From Emticicia sp. CRIBPO (lineage in GTDB: Bacteria; Bacteroidota; Bacteroidia; Cytophagales; Spirosomataceae), in contig NZ_JAAAKV010000006.1 of the NCBI RefSeq assembly GCF_009905725.1, positions 62,001-126,000 on the forward strand: 64,000 nt of DNA, given 5' to 3'. Every line of letters starts with the position of its first letter. Positions within the stretch are counted from its first letter, which is position 1. The notes under the pieces were generated by a model. The model had not been told where the DNA came from and searched no databases. It worked only from the letters and a program-made list of their open reading frames with translations. The translations under genes and the position numbers were made by a program. Positions 43,497-52,512 of this stretch are shown here, piece by piece.

Positions 43497-43579
43497 TCCC
43501 CACACCCGGATTTGAATTTTAACCTGCAGAAATTCGTTATTTAAAGGATACCGGTGATTAGCTGGTATCCCGAAAACTC

Positions 43580-43996
43580 ATGAATACGCATCGTCTTGAA
43601 GACATATTGATCACCAAACAAATCAGCCCTACTAACATGAGGCTGATGGTGCTGGACCATATGCTGAAGCAACAATCTGCCATCAGCATCACCGGGCTGG
43701 AAAATGAATTTGAAAGATCAGACCGGATCACACTTTACCGGACCCTGAAAACTTTCGAGAAAAAAGGACTGATACACAGCATCAATGACGGTACGGTCAC
43801 CAAGTATGCCATGTGCGAGGACCATTGCACAGAAAACCACCATGCAGACTCACACCTTCATTTCTATTGTACGTCTTGTAAGGAAACCTTCTGCCTGCCG
43901 AGAATAAAGACGCCGGAAATCAAATTGCCAGGCAGTTTTAAAATGCAGGAACTCAGCCTTATTGCGAGGGGCCTGTGTGAGAAGTGTTCTGCCTGA
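43580..43996 (+). CDS. Fur-family metal regulator, Zur-like
   Basis: A 138-residue regulator. The winged-helix DNA-binding domain (about 1-80) has RITLYRTLKTFEKKGLIH. The dimer domain has HCTENHHADSHLHFYC, giving the His-rich sensing site, and two CxxC pairs (CTSC near residue 95 and CEKC at the end) that bind structural zinc. The protein lies directly upstream of a cation diffusion facilitator gene, which suggests zinc or a related metal. A palindrome between the two genes is a candidate binding site. It is shorter than typical Fur by a few N-terminal residues. Confidence 0.92.
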   Translation: MNTHRLEDILITKQISPTNMRLMVLDHMLKQQSAISITGLENEFERSDRITLYRTLKTFEKKGLIHSINDGTVTKYAMCEDHCTENHHADSHLHFYCTSCKETFCLPRIKTPEIKLPGSFKMQELSLIARGLCEKCSA

Positions 43997-44000
43997 ACAT

Positions 44001-44036
44001 TGCAATGGCATTGCACGCCGCGGATTTTTACCTTTG
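44001..44036 (+). promoter_or_regulatory. Palindrome and promoter before the cation exporter
   Basis: TGCAATGGCATTGCA (44001-44015) is a perfect 6-3-6 inverted repeat that covers the -33 region. The -7 element TACCTTTG follows at 44029-44036, 21 nt before the exporter start. CATTGCAATG (43998-44007) is a second, overlapping palindrome. The location just behind the Fur-type regulator gene makes it a likely operator. Confidence 0.6.
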
Positions 44037-44057
44037 TGATATCATTATCTTACTATT

Positions 44058-44954
44058 ATGGAACATCAAAAAGGTTTAAATACAGCATTCTGGCTTAATG
44101 CCGGGTTTACCATCATCGAACTCGCCGGTGGGATTTTCACCAACTCAACCGCTATCCTGACAGACGCCGTACATGATTTCGGTGATACACTGGCTATCGG
44201 TCTCGGCATCTGGTTTGAAAAAATCTCCGGCAGGAAAAGAACCGAAACCTATTCCTACGGATATAAAAGGTTTTCTCTCCTATCAGCCCTCATTCTTTCT
44301 GTTTTCCTTCTGGGCGGTTCATTGGTAATGTTAATAGAGTCTTTCTCCAAACTGTTCCAGGCTCAGGAGGTAAACAGTGTCGGTATGCTCTGGCTTGCAA
44401 TTCTTGGCATCGCGGCCAACGGACTGGCATTTCTCAAAATCAAAAACGGCCATCACCACCACCATCATCACGGTCCACATGACCATGATCACAGTCACAA
44501 CAGCAAGGCCATTATGTTGCACCTGCTCGAAGACGTGCTGGGCTGGGTAGCGGTACTGATCGGTGCCATCGTCATTTATTTTACAAAATGGTACTGGATT
44601 GACCCTTTGCTTTCTATTCTCATCGCAGGTTTTATCATTTCAAGGGCAGTGCCGAACCTGGTCAATACCCTTAAAATATTCCTGCAGTCTGTGCCCGAAC
44701 ATCTGAATATCCCATTCATCAGAGAAGAAATCATGAAGATCAAAGGCATCAGCAGCCTGCACGATCTGCATGCCTGGACACTGGACGGCAATTACAATGT
44801 ATTGACACTGCATATTGTTATAGAAGACACGGCCATTACCAGGCTTCAGGAAATTCAGAATAAAGCGGAAGACATCCTGCTCGCCAACAAAGTACATCAT
44901 CCAACACTGCAGCTGGAAACCGTGAGCGAGGGCTGTCAGTTCAGAAATTGCTGA
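44058..44954 (+). CDS. Cation diffusion facilitator (CzcD-type metal exporter)
   Basis: A 298-residue inner-membrane exporter that swaps zinc or similar metals for protons. Six helices lie in the first 200 residues; helix 2 has DAVHDFGDTLA with the metal-site Asp and His, and helix 5 carries the paired site WVAVLIGAIVIY. Between helices 4 and 5, residues 131-150 form a His-rich loop (GHHHHHHHGPHDHDHSH) that gathers metal. The C-terminal domain (about 210-298) has the ferredoxin-like fold of the family. It is preceded by a Fur-type regulator gene and by a palindrome in its promoter. Confidence 0.95.
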   Translation: MEHQKGLNTAFWLNAGFTIIELAGGIFTNSTAILTDAVHDFGDTLAIGLGIWFEKISGRKRTETYSYGYKRFSLLSALILSVFLLGGSLVMLIESFSKLFQAQEVNSVGMLWLAILGIAANGLAFLKIKNGHHHHHHHGPHDHDHSHNSKAIMLHLLEDVLGWVAVLIGAIVIYFTKWYWIDPLLSILIAGFIISRAVPNLVNTLKIFLQSVPEHLNIPFIREEIMKIKGISSLHDLHAWTLDGNYNVLTLHIVIEDTAITRLQEIQNKAEDILLANKVHHPTLQLETVSEGCQFRNC

Positions 44955-45048
44955 TGTCAACCATAAGATCGGCTGCGAACGAAGACGATATCCCTAAAAA
45001 ATCAAAAAAAACGCCAACTATTTGATTTGATTTCCGAACTTCGCAGCC

Positions 45049-45876
45049 ATGAACTATTTAGAACTTACTATCCAGGTGGATTCGGATTTTGCCGAAATCC
45101 TTGTGGCCGAACTGGCCGAAATCGGCTTCGATTCATTCGTTGATATTGAAGACGGTCTGCAAGCATATATTGTTGAAGAAGAATACAAAGACCAGGAGCT
45201 GAAATGGTTGCTGGAAGAATACGCGGGCAAGACCGTTCTTTCCTATTCACTTAAAAAAATTGCCAAAGAAAACTGGAATGAAGAATGGGAGAAGAACTTC
45301 TCGCCCATTACGGTCACCGACCAGATTTATGTGAGAGCCACTTTCCATGAACCTGACCCGGCATTCCCTCTGGAAATCGTGATCACCCCTAAAATGTCGT
45401 TTGGCACGGGTCACCATGAAACCACCTCCCAAGTCATGGAGTTGCAGTTGGGGATAGACCACCAAAACAAAACCGTGCTGGATGTAGGAACAGGCACAGG
45501 AATCCTGGCCATCCTGGCTGAAAAACTGGGTGCTGTCGAAATCTCCGCTTTTGATATTGATGAGTGGTCGGTAGAAAATACGATAGAAAACATCGGATTA
45601 AATGATTGCAAGCATATCACCACGAGGCTGGGCACCATCGAAGACGAGCCTGCCAAAGTATATGACATTGTACTGGCTAATATCAACCGCAATATTCTCC
45701 TGAGAGAAATACCTCTTTATGTGAATTTTATGAAAGAAAAAGCCACTTTGATCATCAGTGGTTTTTATGAAAATGACATTGCTGATATTCAGGAGGTTGC
45801 CGAAAAATCAGGATTAAAAAAACTTACTCATCTAAGTAAGAATAATTGGGCGGCTGTCGTTTTCATAAAACAATAA
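45049..45876 (+). CDS. prmA: Ribosomal protein L11 methyltransferase
   Basis: PrmA trimethylates several amino groups of ribosomal protein L11. The 275-residue product has the N-terminal substrate-binding domain (about 1-95), the linker with KENWNEEWEKNFSPI, then the SAM-binding domain with MSFGTGHHETT and motif I LDVGTGTGILAILAEKLGA. The VLANINRNIL stretch holds the catalytic-loop Asn-containing motif typical of PrmA. The next gene follows after 17 nt, so the two may be co-transcribed. Confidence 0.95.
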   Translation: MNYLELTIQVDSDFAEILVAELAEIGFDSFVDIEDGLQAYIVEEEYKDQELKWLLEEYAGKTVLSYSLKKIAKENWNEEWEKNFSPITVTDQIYVRATFHEPDPAFPLEIVITPKMSFGTGHHETTSQVMELQLGIDHQNKTVLDVGTGTGILAILAEKLGAVEISAFDIDEWSVENTIENIGLNDCKHITTRLGTIEDEPAKVYDIVLANINRNILLREIPLYVNFMKEKATLIISGFYENDIADIQEVAEKSGLKKLTHLSKNNWAAVVFIKQ

Positions 45877-45893
45877 TCATGTAGATCAGCAGA

Positions 45894-48800
45894 ATGAGTA
45901 TCAGAGTCCGGCTCGTTATTTTACTTTTTGGCCTTTTACCCTTTGCAGGACATGCTCAGGGTATTAATCTCTCGTCCGAGCCTGTCCAGTTTTTAAAAGA
46001 CCTCATGAAAGTGGTGGGCAATCAGCCCAACCCGGCCCTCAATGCACAGATCAAAGGTTTTGAGTCAGGATTCAGCGGTTCTGTCGGCCCGGAAGCCCAG
46101 AAAGAGTTTATCACACTGGCCCAGATGTTGTCAAAAAAAGGTTTCAAGGGACCTGAATTCGTCAACCTGCTCAGGCTTTACGGCACGCTGATCACCAAAG
46201 AAAACTTCAGCAACGAACAACTCTCCTCGTTTACCGTTTTCCTCAGGAAAAGTGCCGAAGCCAATATCCCGAAAAAGAACATTGAACTGGTGGCTGCACT
46301 GAACGACTTCTTCAGCAACCGCCTGATATACAATTCGCCTTTCAATAAACTATATGCCCTGAACGCCAAATATGAGTTCAGGTACCTCGATAAAAAACAG
46401 GATTTCTTTAATAAAGAGACACCGCAGGAAACGCAAAAACCCGCTACCGAAGAAAAAGAAGAGGATTATGGCTGGTCTGAAGATCTGAACAAGAAAGAAG
46501 AAGAATACGATCCGTGGAACGACGCCAGCCTGGAAGTTAAACCCCTGCAGTCGGGTGGTGTCCGCACGGTCAGCCTGCCCTCCATCAGCGGGATTGTCAC
46601 TGTTTTTTCACAGGTCGACCTGATTTTTGTGACACCTTCCGATTCTGTCGTCATTCAACAGACTTCAGGTGCTTTGGATTGGTCGGGACAGCTTTTTGTG
46701 GGAGAAAAAGGGGTAACTGACTGGGCCAATGTGAGCATCCCCACAGCCAAAGCTACCTTTGACAAATATAGTTTCAAGACACCCACCCCCAGAATTGTAG
46801 CTGAAGACGTCACTTTTGAATACCCCGATAAACTGAAAGCTCCGGTCAAAGGCGTCATTGAAATCAAGCTTGAAAAGCGGCCCAAAGGCCAGGTTTCTAC
46901 GTTTCCACGGTTTAAGTCATTCCATAATGACGCTGTTCTGAGTGTTTATAATGAATATTTCGATTACAAAGGAGGATTCTCACTCGTCGGTACCCGGATG
47001 TTTTCCACCTCTGTTTATGACGATTATTCCAGGATAACCACCAATAAAAACATCCCGCACGCTTTTACTGTGGAAGGACGCAGATTCGAATTCGGTGACA
47101 CACTTGTTACTTCAGACAGGGTCAGTTTTGTAACCCTGATCGACAAAGACTCGATATCCCATCCGGCGGTAAGAATGCGGTACGATTTTATCAACAAGAA
47201 ATTAAAACTCAATAAAATAGAGAAAGGCGGATACAGAAACAGCTTTTACTCAGATACTTTCCACCAGGTCGACATCAAATGTGACGCCATGTCATGGGAC
47301 CTGACCAGCGGGAAAATGGACTTTTACATTGTCTCGGGAAAAAGTGAAATTCCTGCCAATTTTGAATCTTTCAACTATTATAATCCTGACAGGCTCAGGT
47401 ATCTGAGTACGGCTTCCGGATACAACCCGCTGATCCTGGCCGGTAATGTGGTGAACAGGAAAAAAGTAAACTCGCTCACCATTGATGAAATGCAGGCCAT
47501 CACCAAAAAGGAAAGGAGCATTGTGAGCAATGGTATGCTGATCGGCCACCAGATGGGATTCTTTGATTATAATCCCCATCTCAACACCTACTCTATCAGC
47601 AGAAAAGGATTTCATTACTTTAAGTCCTCCCAGGGACAGACAGACTATGACGACTTAGTGCTTTCTTCTTTGAATAAAAATGCCACAGACCAGGGCAATG
47701 CTTCCATTGATCTTACGTCCAAATCACTCGACATTAAAGGTACACAGGAATTTAAACTCAGTGATTCACTCGGGATACAGTTCCAGCCGAAAGACCAGTC
47801 GATGCAGATCATCGGCAATAAGGTATTCACTTTTAACGGGCAGATCATTGTTAAAAACTACCGCTTTGTAGGGGATTTTGAAGTAGATTATGAGAAATTC
47901 CTCGTCAAACTGAAGAGAATTGACTCCATCAGTTACATCCCGCTGGCCATATTCAAAAAAGGCGGCAAAAAAGAAATCGGCGGGAACATCAAATACGGCA
48001 CTACCGGTCTTTTGTATCTCAACAGTCCCGACAACAAATCGGGCAGAAAGAAACTGGCTCATTTTCCGAAACTTGAAATCAAAGAAGGGGCCCTCGTTCA
48101 CTTTAACGAACCGGGCAGAAGGCAGAAATTTGAAAATGAAGTGTACTTCAAAGTACCGTCCATCGACATCGACAGTTTAAATACCAAAGACCTTGAACTG
48201 AAAGGAACATTCTATTCTGCCGGTATATTTAACCCGATCAATGAAACCCTGAGGCTGATGCCCGATACCAGTATGGGGATCAGGCACAAAGCCACAGTGC
48301 CTTACAAATTATATGGAGGAAACTCCACCGTGAAACTGGACTCAGCCCTGGTGCTCACCAAAAGAGGACTTAAAACCTCCGGAGAAATCACGCACCTGGC
48401 CAGTAAATTAAAAGCCACAGAGATCAATTTCTGGACGGATTCATTGTATGCCAAAGGAGAAACCGGCAAAATCACAGAAACCACCGGAGCTGCCGCTTAC
48501 TTTCCCAATGTGGCCATTACCGAATTTAACCTCGGCTGGATTCCCAAAGCAGACAGCATGAAAATAAGCTCTAAGAAAGGGTTTAACTTTTATGCCGGCA
48601 CTACTGTGCTGAATGGTGCTTTGATCGTCAGGTCCGGCGGACTATTCGGAAGCGGTAATCTCGACAGGACTGATTCGGAAGCATCATCTGAAAGCTTCAA
48701 ATTTAACAAAACAGGCTTCCTGGCTGAAAACGCAGGTTTCAAAATCAAATCCGGCGAGAAAGAATCACGACCGGTGCTGACCGGAAAAAATGTCTCTATC

Positions 48801-50651
48801 GACTTTAACATCACCGGCTCCATAGCCAAAATATCCCCTCAGAATGCCGACTTTAACGAGGTAGTCAAATCAGAACTGGAGTTCCCGTTTGCTTCTTACA
48901 AGACCACCATCGACAAAGCCACCTGGGATATCAAGGGCAAGAAAATAAGCATGGCCGGAAACGTGGAGAACTCCCTCTTTACCGCCACCAATCCTAACCA
49001 GTACGGTCTGAAATTTAACGGATCAACAGCCATGTACGATATTGTGGCCATGAGCCTTAACATCGGCGGTGTGCCTTCCATCAACTCCGTAGATGCGTCG
49101 GTGATCCCGGGAGACGGGAAAGTTTCTGTCAAAAAAGACGGTATGCTGGAGCCGTTTACCAAAGCCAAGATCATAGCCGATACACTGAACGGCTACCATG
49201 TGCTGACGAACGCCAATGTCAAAATCAATTCCAGGCTTTCGTTTTCAGGAAGTGCCGATTACCAGTTTGTCAATGTAAGTGCCGATACCTTTAATATCAA
49301 ACTGGGCAATTTCGAATTTGCAGAAATCTCAAAAGACGGCAACATCCTTGAAAACAAAACCTCAGGCAAGCTCTCGACCATTGCCAGGGCAAGGGTAACT
49401 GAAAAAGACAAAGTTTACCTCTCTCCTAAAATGCTGTATCGCGGCGAAATCACGATGATGGCCCCGTTCAAAAACCTGAACCTGGAAGGAGCCATTATGC
49501 CCGACCTGAAAAAATACCCGATGCTGGGCGGTAACTGGGTCAACTACAGCGGCAATAAATCAGAGGAAATCAGCATCAATATTGACAATACCCTGAAAGA
49601 CGGTGGCAAACCATTGTTTGTCGGACTACATATGGGAGTGGCAGTGCAAACCAACGCGATGTACCCGACCTTCCTCTCAGCCAAGAAATTTGAGGATGAT
49701 CATGATATATTCCTGGCGTCCGGAGTGCTGAAAAGGGATGAACCCAATAAGAAATTTGTCGTTACCCCGCAAAATATCAAGCTGGAAACCGACATTGTCA
49801 ACCGCTATGAATTATTTGATGATGAAGGGGTGATAGCCATGGAAGGCAAGTTTAACCTGCTCGGAGGTGAGCAGAACAAATACCTGGAAACCGTAGGGAT
49901 TGCCAACCTGGCCCTTGATTCGATGAAGTACAACTTCTCTACCATGATGAGGTTCAATTTCCCGATTCCTATGCCAGTAACACTCAAAATCGGGGAAAAC
50001 ATTGTTAAAGCCAACCTGGAAGTGGGCAACAGTGAAAGTGCCATTGTAGCAGACTCTCCGTATTTTATGTCCAAGCTGGCTCAGTATGTCGGACAGAAAG
50101 GAGCCGAAGATTACAGGAACAAAACCATGAAAGAACACCTGCCTCTTTTCAAATATTCACCTAAGTTTTATTCTTCGATCCTGTTTTCAGACCTGAATCT
50201 GAAATGGAACCCGGTCATGAACTCCTTCTACAGTTATGGTAAAATCGGGATTTCCAACATTGGGGAAACGGACATCAATGCCATGGTGGATGGTTATGTG
50301 GAAGTCATCAAAAGCCCGCTTACAGGAGATGAAGTCTATGTCTTTCTTGAAATCTCTCCTGAAAAATGGTATTACTTCGGGGTTAAAAACGGAGAACTCG
50401 GTATCATGAGTTCTGACGACGCCGTTAACCAGATGCTGAACTCCGATACCAAAAAAGATAAAAAGTCTGATGTAGTCCTTGTGGAAGCCGACGAAGCCGT
50501 CAAATTCAGGAAGAGATTTCTTCAGACTTACCTGGGCATCAAAGAAACCCAACTCGCCAAAAAACAAAGCGACCCGACCAAACTGGTGGAAGTACCCAAA
50601 CCCGGCGTGAAAAAAGAAACGAAGAAAGAGGCAGAGAAGGAAGGATTTTAA
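45894..50651 (+). CDS. Giant exported protein of unknown function
   Basis: A 1585-residue protein. MSIRVRLVILLFGLLPFAGHAQ is a signal peptide. After a helical N-terminal part (about 25-165) and a charged linker rich in Lys and Glu (about 170-215), the remaining 1350 residues are strongly beta-predicted, with repeating patterns such as the frequent LxLKG, FNGxxI and GxxxFxxxG strands. No enzyme motif or sorting tail is seen; the last 60 residues are a Lys/Glu-rich coil. It may be a structural or lipid-transport-like protein in the periplasm or outer membrane, but I do not recognise a family. It follows prmA after 17 nt. Confidence 0.7.
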   Translation: MSIRVRLVILLFGLLPFAGHAQGINLSSEPVQFLKDLMKVVGNQPNPALNAQIKGFESGFSGSVGPEAQKEFITLAQMLSKKGFKGPEFVNLLRLYGTLITKENFSNEQLSSFTVFLRKSAEANIPKKNIELVAALNDFFSNRLIYNSPFNKLYALNAKYEFRYLDKKQDFFNKETPQETQKPATEEKEEDYGWSEDLNKKEEEYDPWNDASLEVKPLQSGGVRTVSLPSISGIVTVFSQVDLIFVTPSDSVVIQQTSGALDWSGQLFVGEKGVTDWANVSIPTAKATFDKYSFKTPTPRIVAEDVTFEYPDKLKAPVKGVIEIKLEKRPKGQVSTFPRFKSFHNDAVLSVYNEYFDYKGGFSLVGTRMFSTSVYDDYSRITTNKNIPHAFTVEGRRFEFGDTLVTSDRVSFVTLIDKDSISHPAVRMRYDFINKKLKLNKIEKGGYRNSFYSDTFHQVDIKCDAMSWDLTSGKMDFYIVSGKSEIPANFESFNYYNPDRLRYLSTASGYNPLILAGNVVNRKKVNSLTIDEMQAITKKERSIVSNGMLIGHQMGFFDYNPHLNTYSISRKGFHYFKSSQGQTDYDDLVLSSLNKNATDQGNASIDLTSKSLDIKGTQEFKLSDSLGIQFQPKDQSMQIIGNKVFTFNGQIIVKNYRFVGDFEVDYEKFLVKLKRIDSISYIPLAIFKKGGKKEIGGNIKYGTTGLLYLNSPDNKSGRKKLAHFPKLEIKEGALVHFNEPGRRQKFENEVYFKVPSIDIDSLNTKDLELKGTFYSAGIFNPINETLRLMPDTSMGIRHKATVPYKLYGGNSTVKLDSALVLTKRGLKTSGEITHLASKLKATEINFWTDSLYAKGETGKITETTGAAAYFPNVAITEFNLGWIPKADSMKISSKKGFNFYAGTTVLNGALIVRSGGLFGSGNLDRTDSEASSESFKFNKTGFLAENAGFKIKSGEKESRPVLTGKNVSIDFNITGSIAKISPQNADFNEVVKSELEFPFASYKTTIDKATWDIKGKKISMAGNVENSLFTATNPNQYGLKFNGSTAMYDIVAMSLNIGGVPSINSVDASVIPGDGKVSVKKDGMLEPFTKAKIIADTLNGYHVLTNANVKINSRLSFSGSADYQFVNVSADTFNIKLGNFEFAEISKDGNILENKTSGKLSTIARARVTEKDKVYLSPKMLYRGEITMMAPFKNLNLEGAIMPDLKKYPMLGGNWVNYSGNKSEEISINIDNTLKDGGKPLFVGLHMGVAVQTNAMYPTFLSAKKFEDDHDIFLASGVLKRDEPNKKFVVTPQNIKLETDIVNRYELFDDEGVIAMEGKFNLLGGEQNKYLETVGIANLALDSMKYNFSTMMRFNFPIPMPVTLKIGENIVKANLEVGNSESAIVADSPYFMSKLAQYVGQKGAEDYRNKTMKEHLPLFKYSPKFYSSILFSDLNLKWNPVMNSFYSYGKIGISNIGETDINAMVDGYVEVIKSPLTGDEVYVFLEISPEKWYYFGVKNGELGIMSSDDAVNQMLNSDTKKDKKSDVVLVEADEAVKFRKRFLQTYLGIKETQLAKKQSDPTKLVEVPKPGVKKETKKEAEKEGF

Positions 50652-50671
50652 TGACTTTAGCTTATTCAATA

Positions 50672-50679
50672 TAGTTTTG
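50672..50679 (+). promoter_or_regulatory. -7 element before the deacetylase gene
   Basis: TAGTTTTG matches TAnnTTTG and lies 79 nt before the ATG at 50758, just past the stop of the giant gene. Confidence 0.4.
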
Positions 50680-50757
50680 TACGCTTCAAGTACTTACAAA
50701 AGGTTTTCGTACGCATTCCTGCATATAAATATCAAAATAAACCGTTTCAGAAACTTC

Positions 50758-51705
50758 ATGAAATCTGTAATAGCTATCCTTGCCATAGTAACCGGTCTTA
50801 CTGCCTTCCAATTCAGAAGTGACCATCCTGCAGCAACCGTCAAAGCAAAAGACAAACCCAGAATATCTTTTACTTTTGATGATGGCAATACAGACGCACA
50901 GGCCGGTTACAGCCTTGAGGCCTGGAATACCCTTCTTCTGGAAAATCTGAAAAAGCACGGATTAAAATCAATCCTGTTTTCTATGGGACATAACAAAGTA
51001 AGCAAAGAGGGCAAGTATGTTTTATCTTCCTGGAATGATGCGGGACACAAAATCGCCAACCACACTTTTTCGCATCCCAATTTTAACAGCAAAGACGTTA
51101 CGCTGGACTCCTTCAAAGCTGAAATTCTGAAAAATGATGCCCTCATAAAAACATATTCAAACTATCTGCCCTATGTCAGATTTCCTTATTTAAAAGAAGG
51201 AAATACAAAAGAAAAGGTTGATGGGATACGGCAGTTCCTGGCAGAAAAAGGTTATAAAAACGGACATGTTTCGATAGATGCTTCAGACTGGTATATTAGT
51301 AGCAGGCTGGTAAAACGCCTGAAAGAAAACCCCAAAGCAGATATTTCAGGCTTTAAAAAGTATTACATTCAACATTTGTACGACAGGGCCCTTTACTATG
51401 ATTCACTGGCTGTTCAGCTTAAAGGCAGGCAAATCAATCATGTGCTTTTATTGCATCACAATTTAGCAGCCTCCCTCTTTTTAGATGAGCTCGTTCAACA
51501 TTTCAAATCTACGGGCTGGGAAGTACTGGATGCAGATAAGGCTTACCTGGATGATATCTATAACCAACAACCGGCCAATATACCAGCCGGAGAAAGCCTC
51601 GTATGGGCCCTGGCAAAGCAATCCGGCAAATTCGAAAACACCTTACGCTATCCCGCCGAAGACAGCAGGTATGAAAAACAAAAAATGGATGAGCTGGGGC
51701 TGTAA
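50758..51705 (+). CDS. Polysaccharide deacetylase (NodB-like)
   Basis: A 315-residue carbohydrate esterase family 4-type enzyme that removes N- or O-acetyl groups from polysaccharides. MKSVIAILAIVTGLTAF is a signal peptide or anchor. The NodB motifs are present: ISFTFDDGN with the catalytic Asp and metal Asp, the HTFSH metal pair (His-x3-His), VRFPYLKEG with the RxPY, and LLLHHN with the catalytic His near the end. The start at 50758 replaces a longer frame that begins inside the promoter. It converges on secDF across an 800-bp region that holds the 21-bp repeat array. Confidence 0.9.
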   Translation: MKSVIAILAIVTGLTAFQFRSDHPAATVKAKDKPRISFTFDDGNTDAQAGYSLEAWNTLLLENLKKHGLKSILFSMGHNKVSKEGKYVLSSWNDAGHKIANHTFSHPNFNSKDVTLDSFKAEILKNDALIKTYSNYLPYVRFPYLKEGNTKEKVDGIRQFLAEKGYKNGHVSIDASDWYISSRLVKRLKENPKADISGFKKYYIQHLYDRALYYDSLAVQLKGRQINHVLLLHHNLAASLFLDELVQHFKSTGWEVLDADKAYLDDIYNQQPANIPAGESLVWALAKQSGKFENTLRYPAEDSRYEKQKMDELGL

Positions 51706-51912
51706 GGATACTCCACAATTGCCTCAGATATAAATCCCGGCCGGTTCCGACCCCAATAATTTTACCTGACGCGGTTTAATTTACCGTCTGCAGAGATACG
51801 GAAGGGCTGCTCTCTCCATCGCTCCGTTCAATCCCAACGGCTGCCCCCGGGGTATTGCCTCGTGAGTTCATCTGATGCCACTCGTGCCGGTATGTTCCTC
51901 CGTGCAATGAGG

Positions 51913-52437
51913 CAAATCATACTTGCAACGAGACAAATCATACTTGCAACGAGACGAATCATACTTGCAACGAGACAAATCATACTTGCAGCCACACAAA
52001 TCATACTTGCAGCCACACAAATCATACTTGCAGCCACACAAATCATACTTGCAGCGAGGCAAATCATACTTGCAACGAGACAAATCATACTTGCCAACAG
52101 ACAAATCATACTTGCCAACACACAAATCATACTCGCCAACACACAAATCATACTTGCCAACACACAAATCATACTTGCCAACAGGCAAATCATACTTGCC
52201 AACAGACAAATCATACTCGCCAACAGACAAATCATACTTGCCAACACACAAATCATACTTGCCAACAGACAAATCATACTTGCCAACACACAAATCATAC
52301 TCGCCAACAGACAAATCATACTTGCCAACACACAAATCATAGTTGCCAACACACAAATCATAGTTGCCAACAGGCAAATCATACTTGCCAACAGGCAAAT
52401 CATACTTGCCGACACACAAATCATAGTTGCAGCCACG
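51913..52437. repeat. Array of 25 tandem 21-bp repeats
   Basis: Twenty-five head-to-tail units of exactly 21 bp start at 51913 and end at 52437, with a partial unit after. The first 14 bases, CAAATCATACTTGC, are nearly constant; the last seven vary among a few forms (AACGAGA, AGCCACA, CAACAGA, CAACACA, CAACAGG). Similar forms occur in neighbouring units, as expected from expansion by slippage. A degenerate unit precedes the array. Because 21 is a multiple of 3, several frames are open, but no promoter, start context or export signal supports a gene. It lies between the convergent deacetylase and secDF genes. Confidence 0.95.
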
Positions 52438-52460
52438 CAAATCGCCACTCACTAAATCAA

Positions 52461-52497
52461 AAAAAAGCCCCGCAGTCGAAGACCACGGGGCTTTTTT
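52461..52497. terminator. Terminator between the repeat array and secDF
   Basis: AAAAAAGCCCCG pairs with CGGGGCTTTTTT around a 13-nt loop and works in both directions. It lies 15 nt past the secDF stop codon. Confidence 0.93.
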
Positions 52498-52512
52498 GAA
52501 TATCTGAATTCC

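Noticed and set aside
44453-44500. His-codon run as a possible sequence artefact or tag
   Set aside because: His-rich loops at this position are normal in zinc-exporting cation diffusion facilitators.
51913-52437. CRISPR array
   Set aside because: The units are directly adjacent with no unique spacers, and no cas genes are present.
51862-52455. Open frames on both strands over the 21-bp repeats, giving heptad-repeat proteins
   Set aside because: A 21-bp unit without stops keeps frames open by itself. There is no promoter, signal or non-repeat domain, and several frames are equally open.
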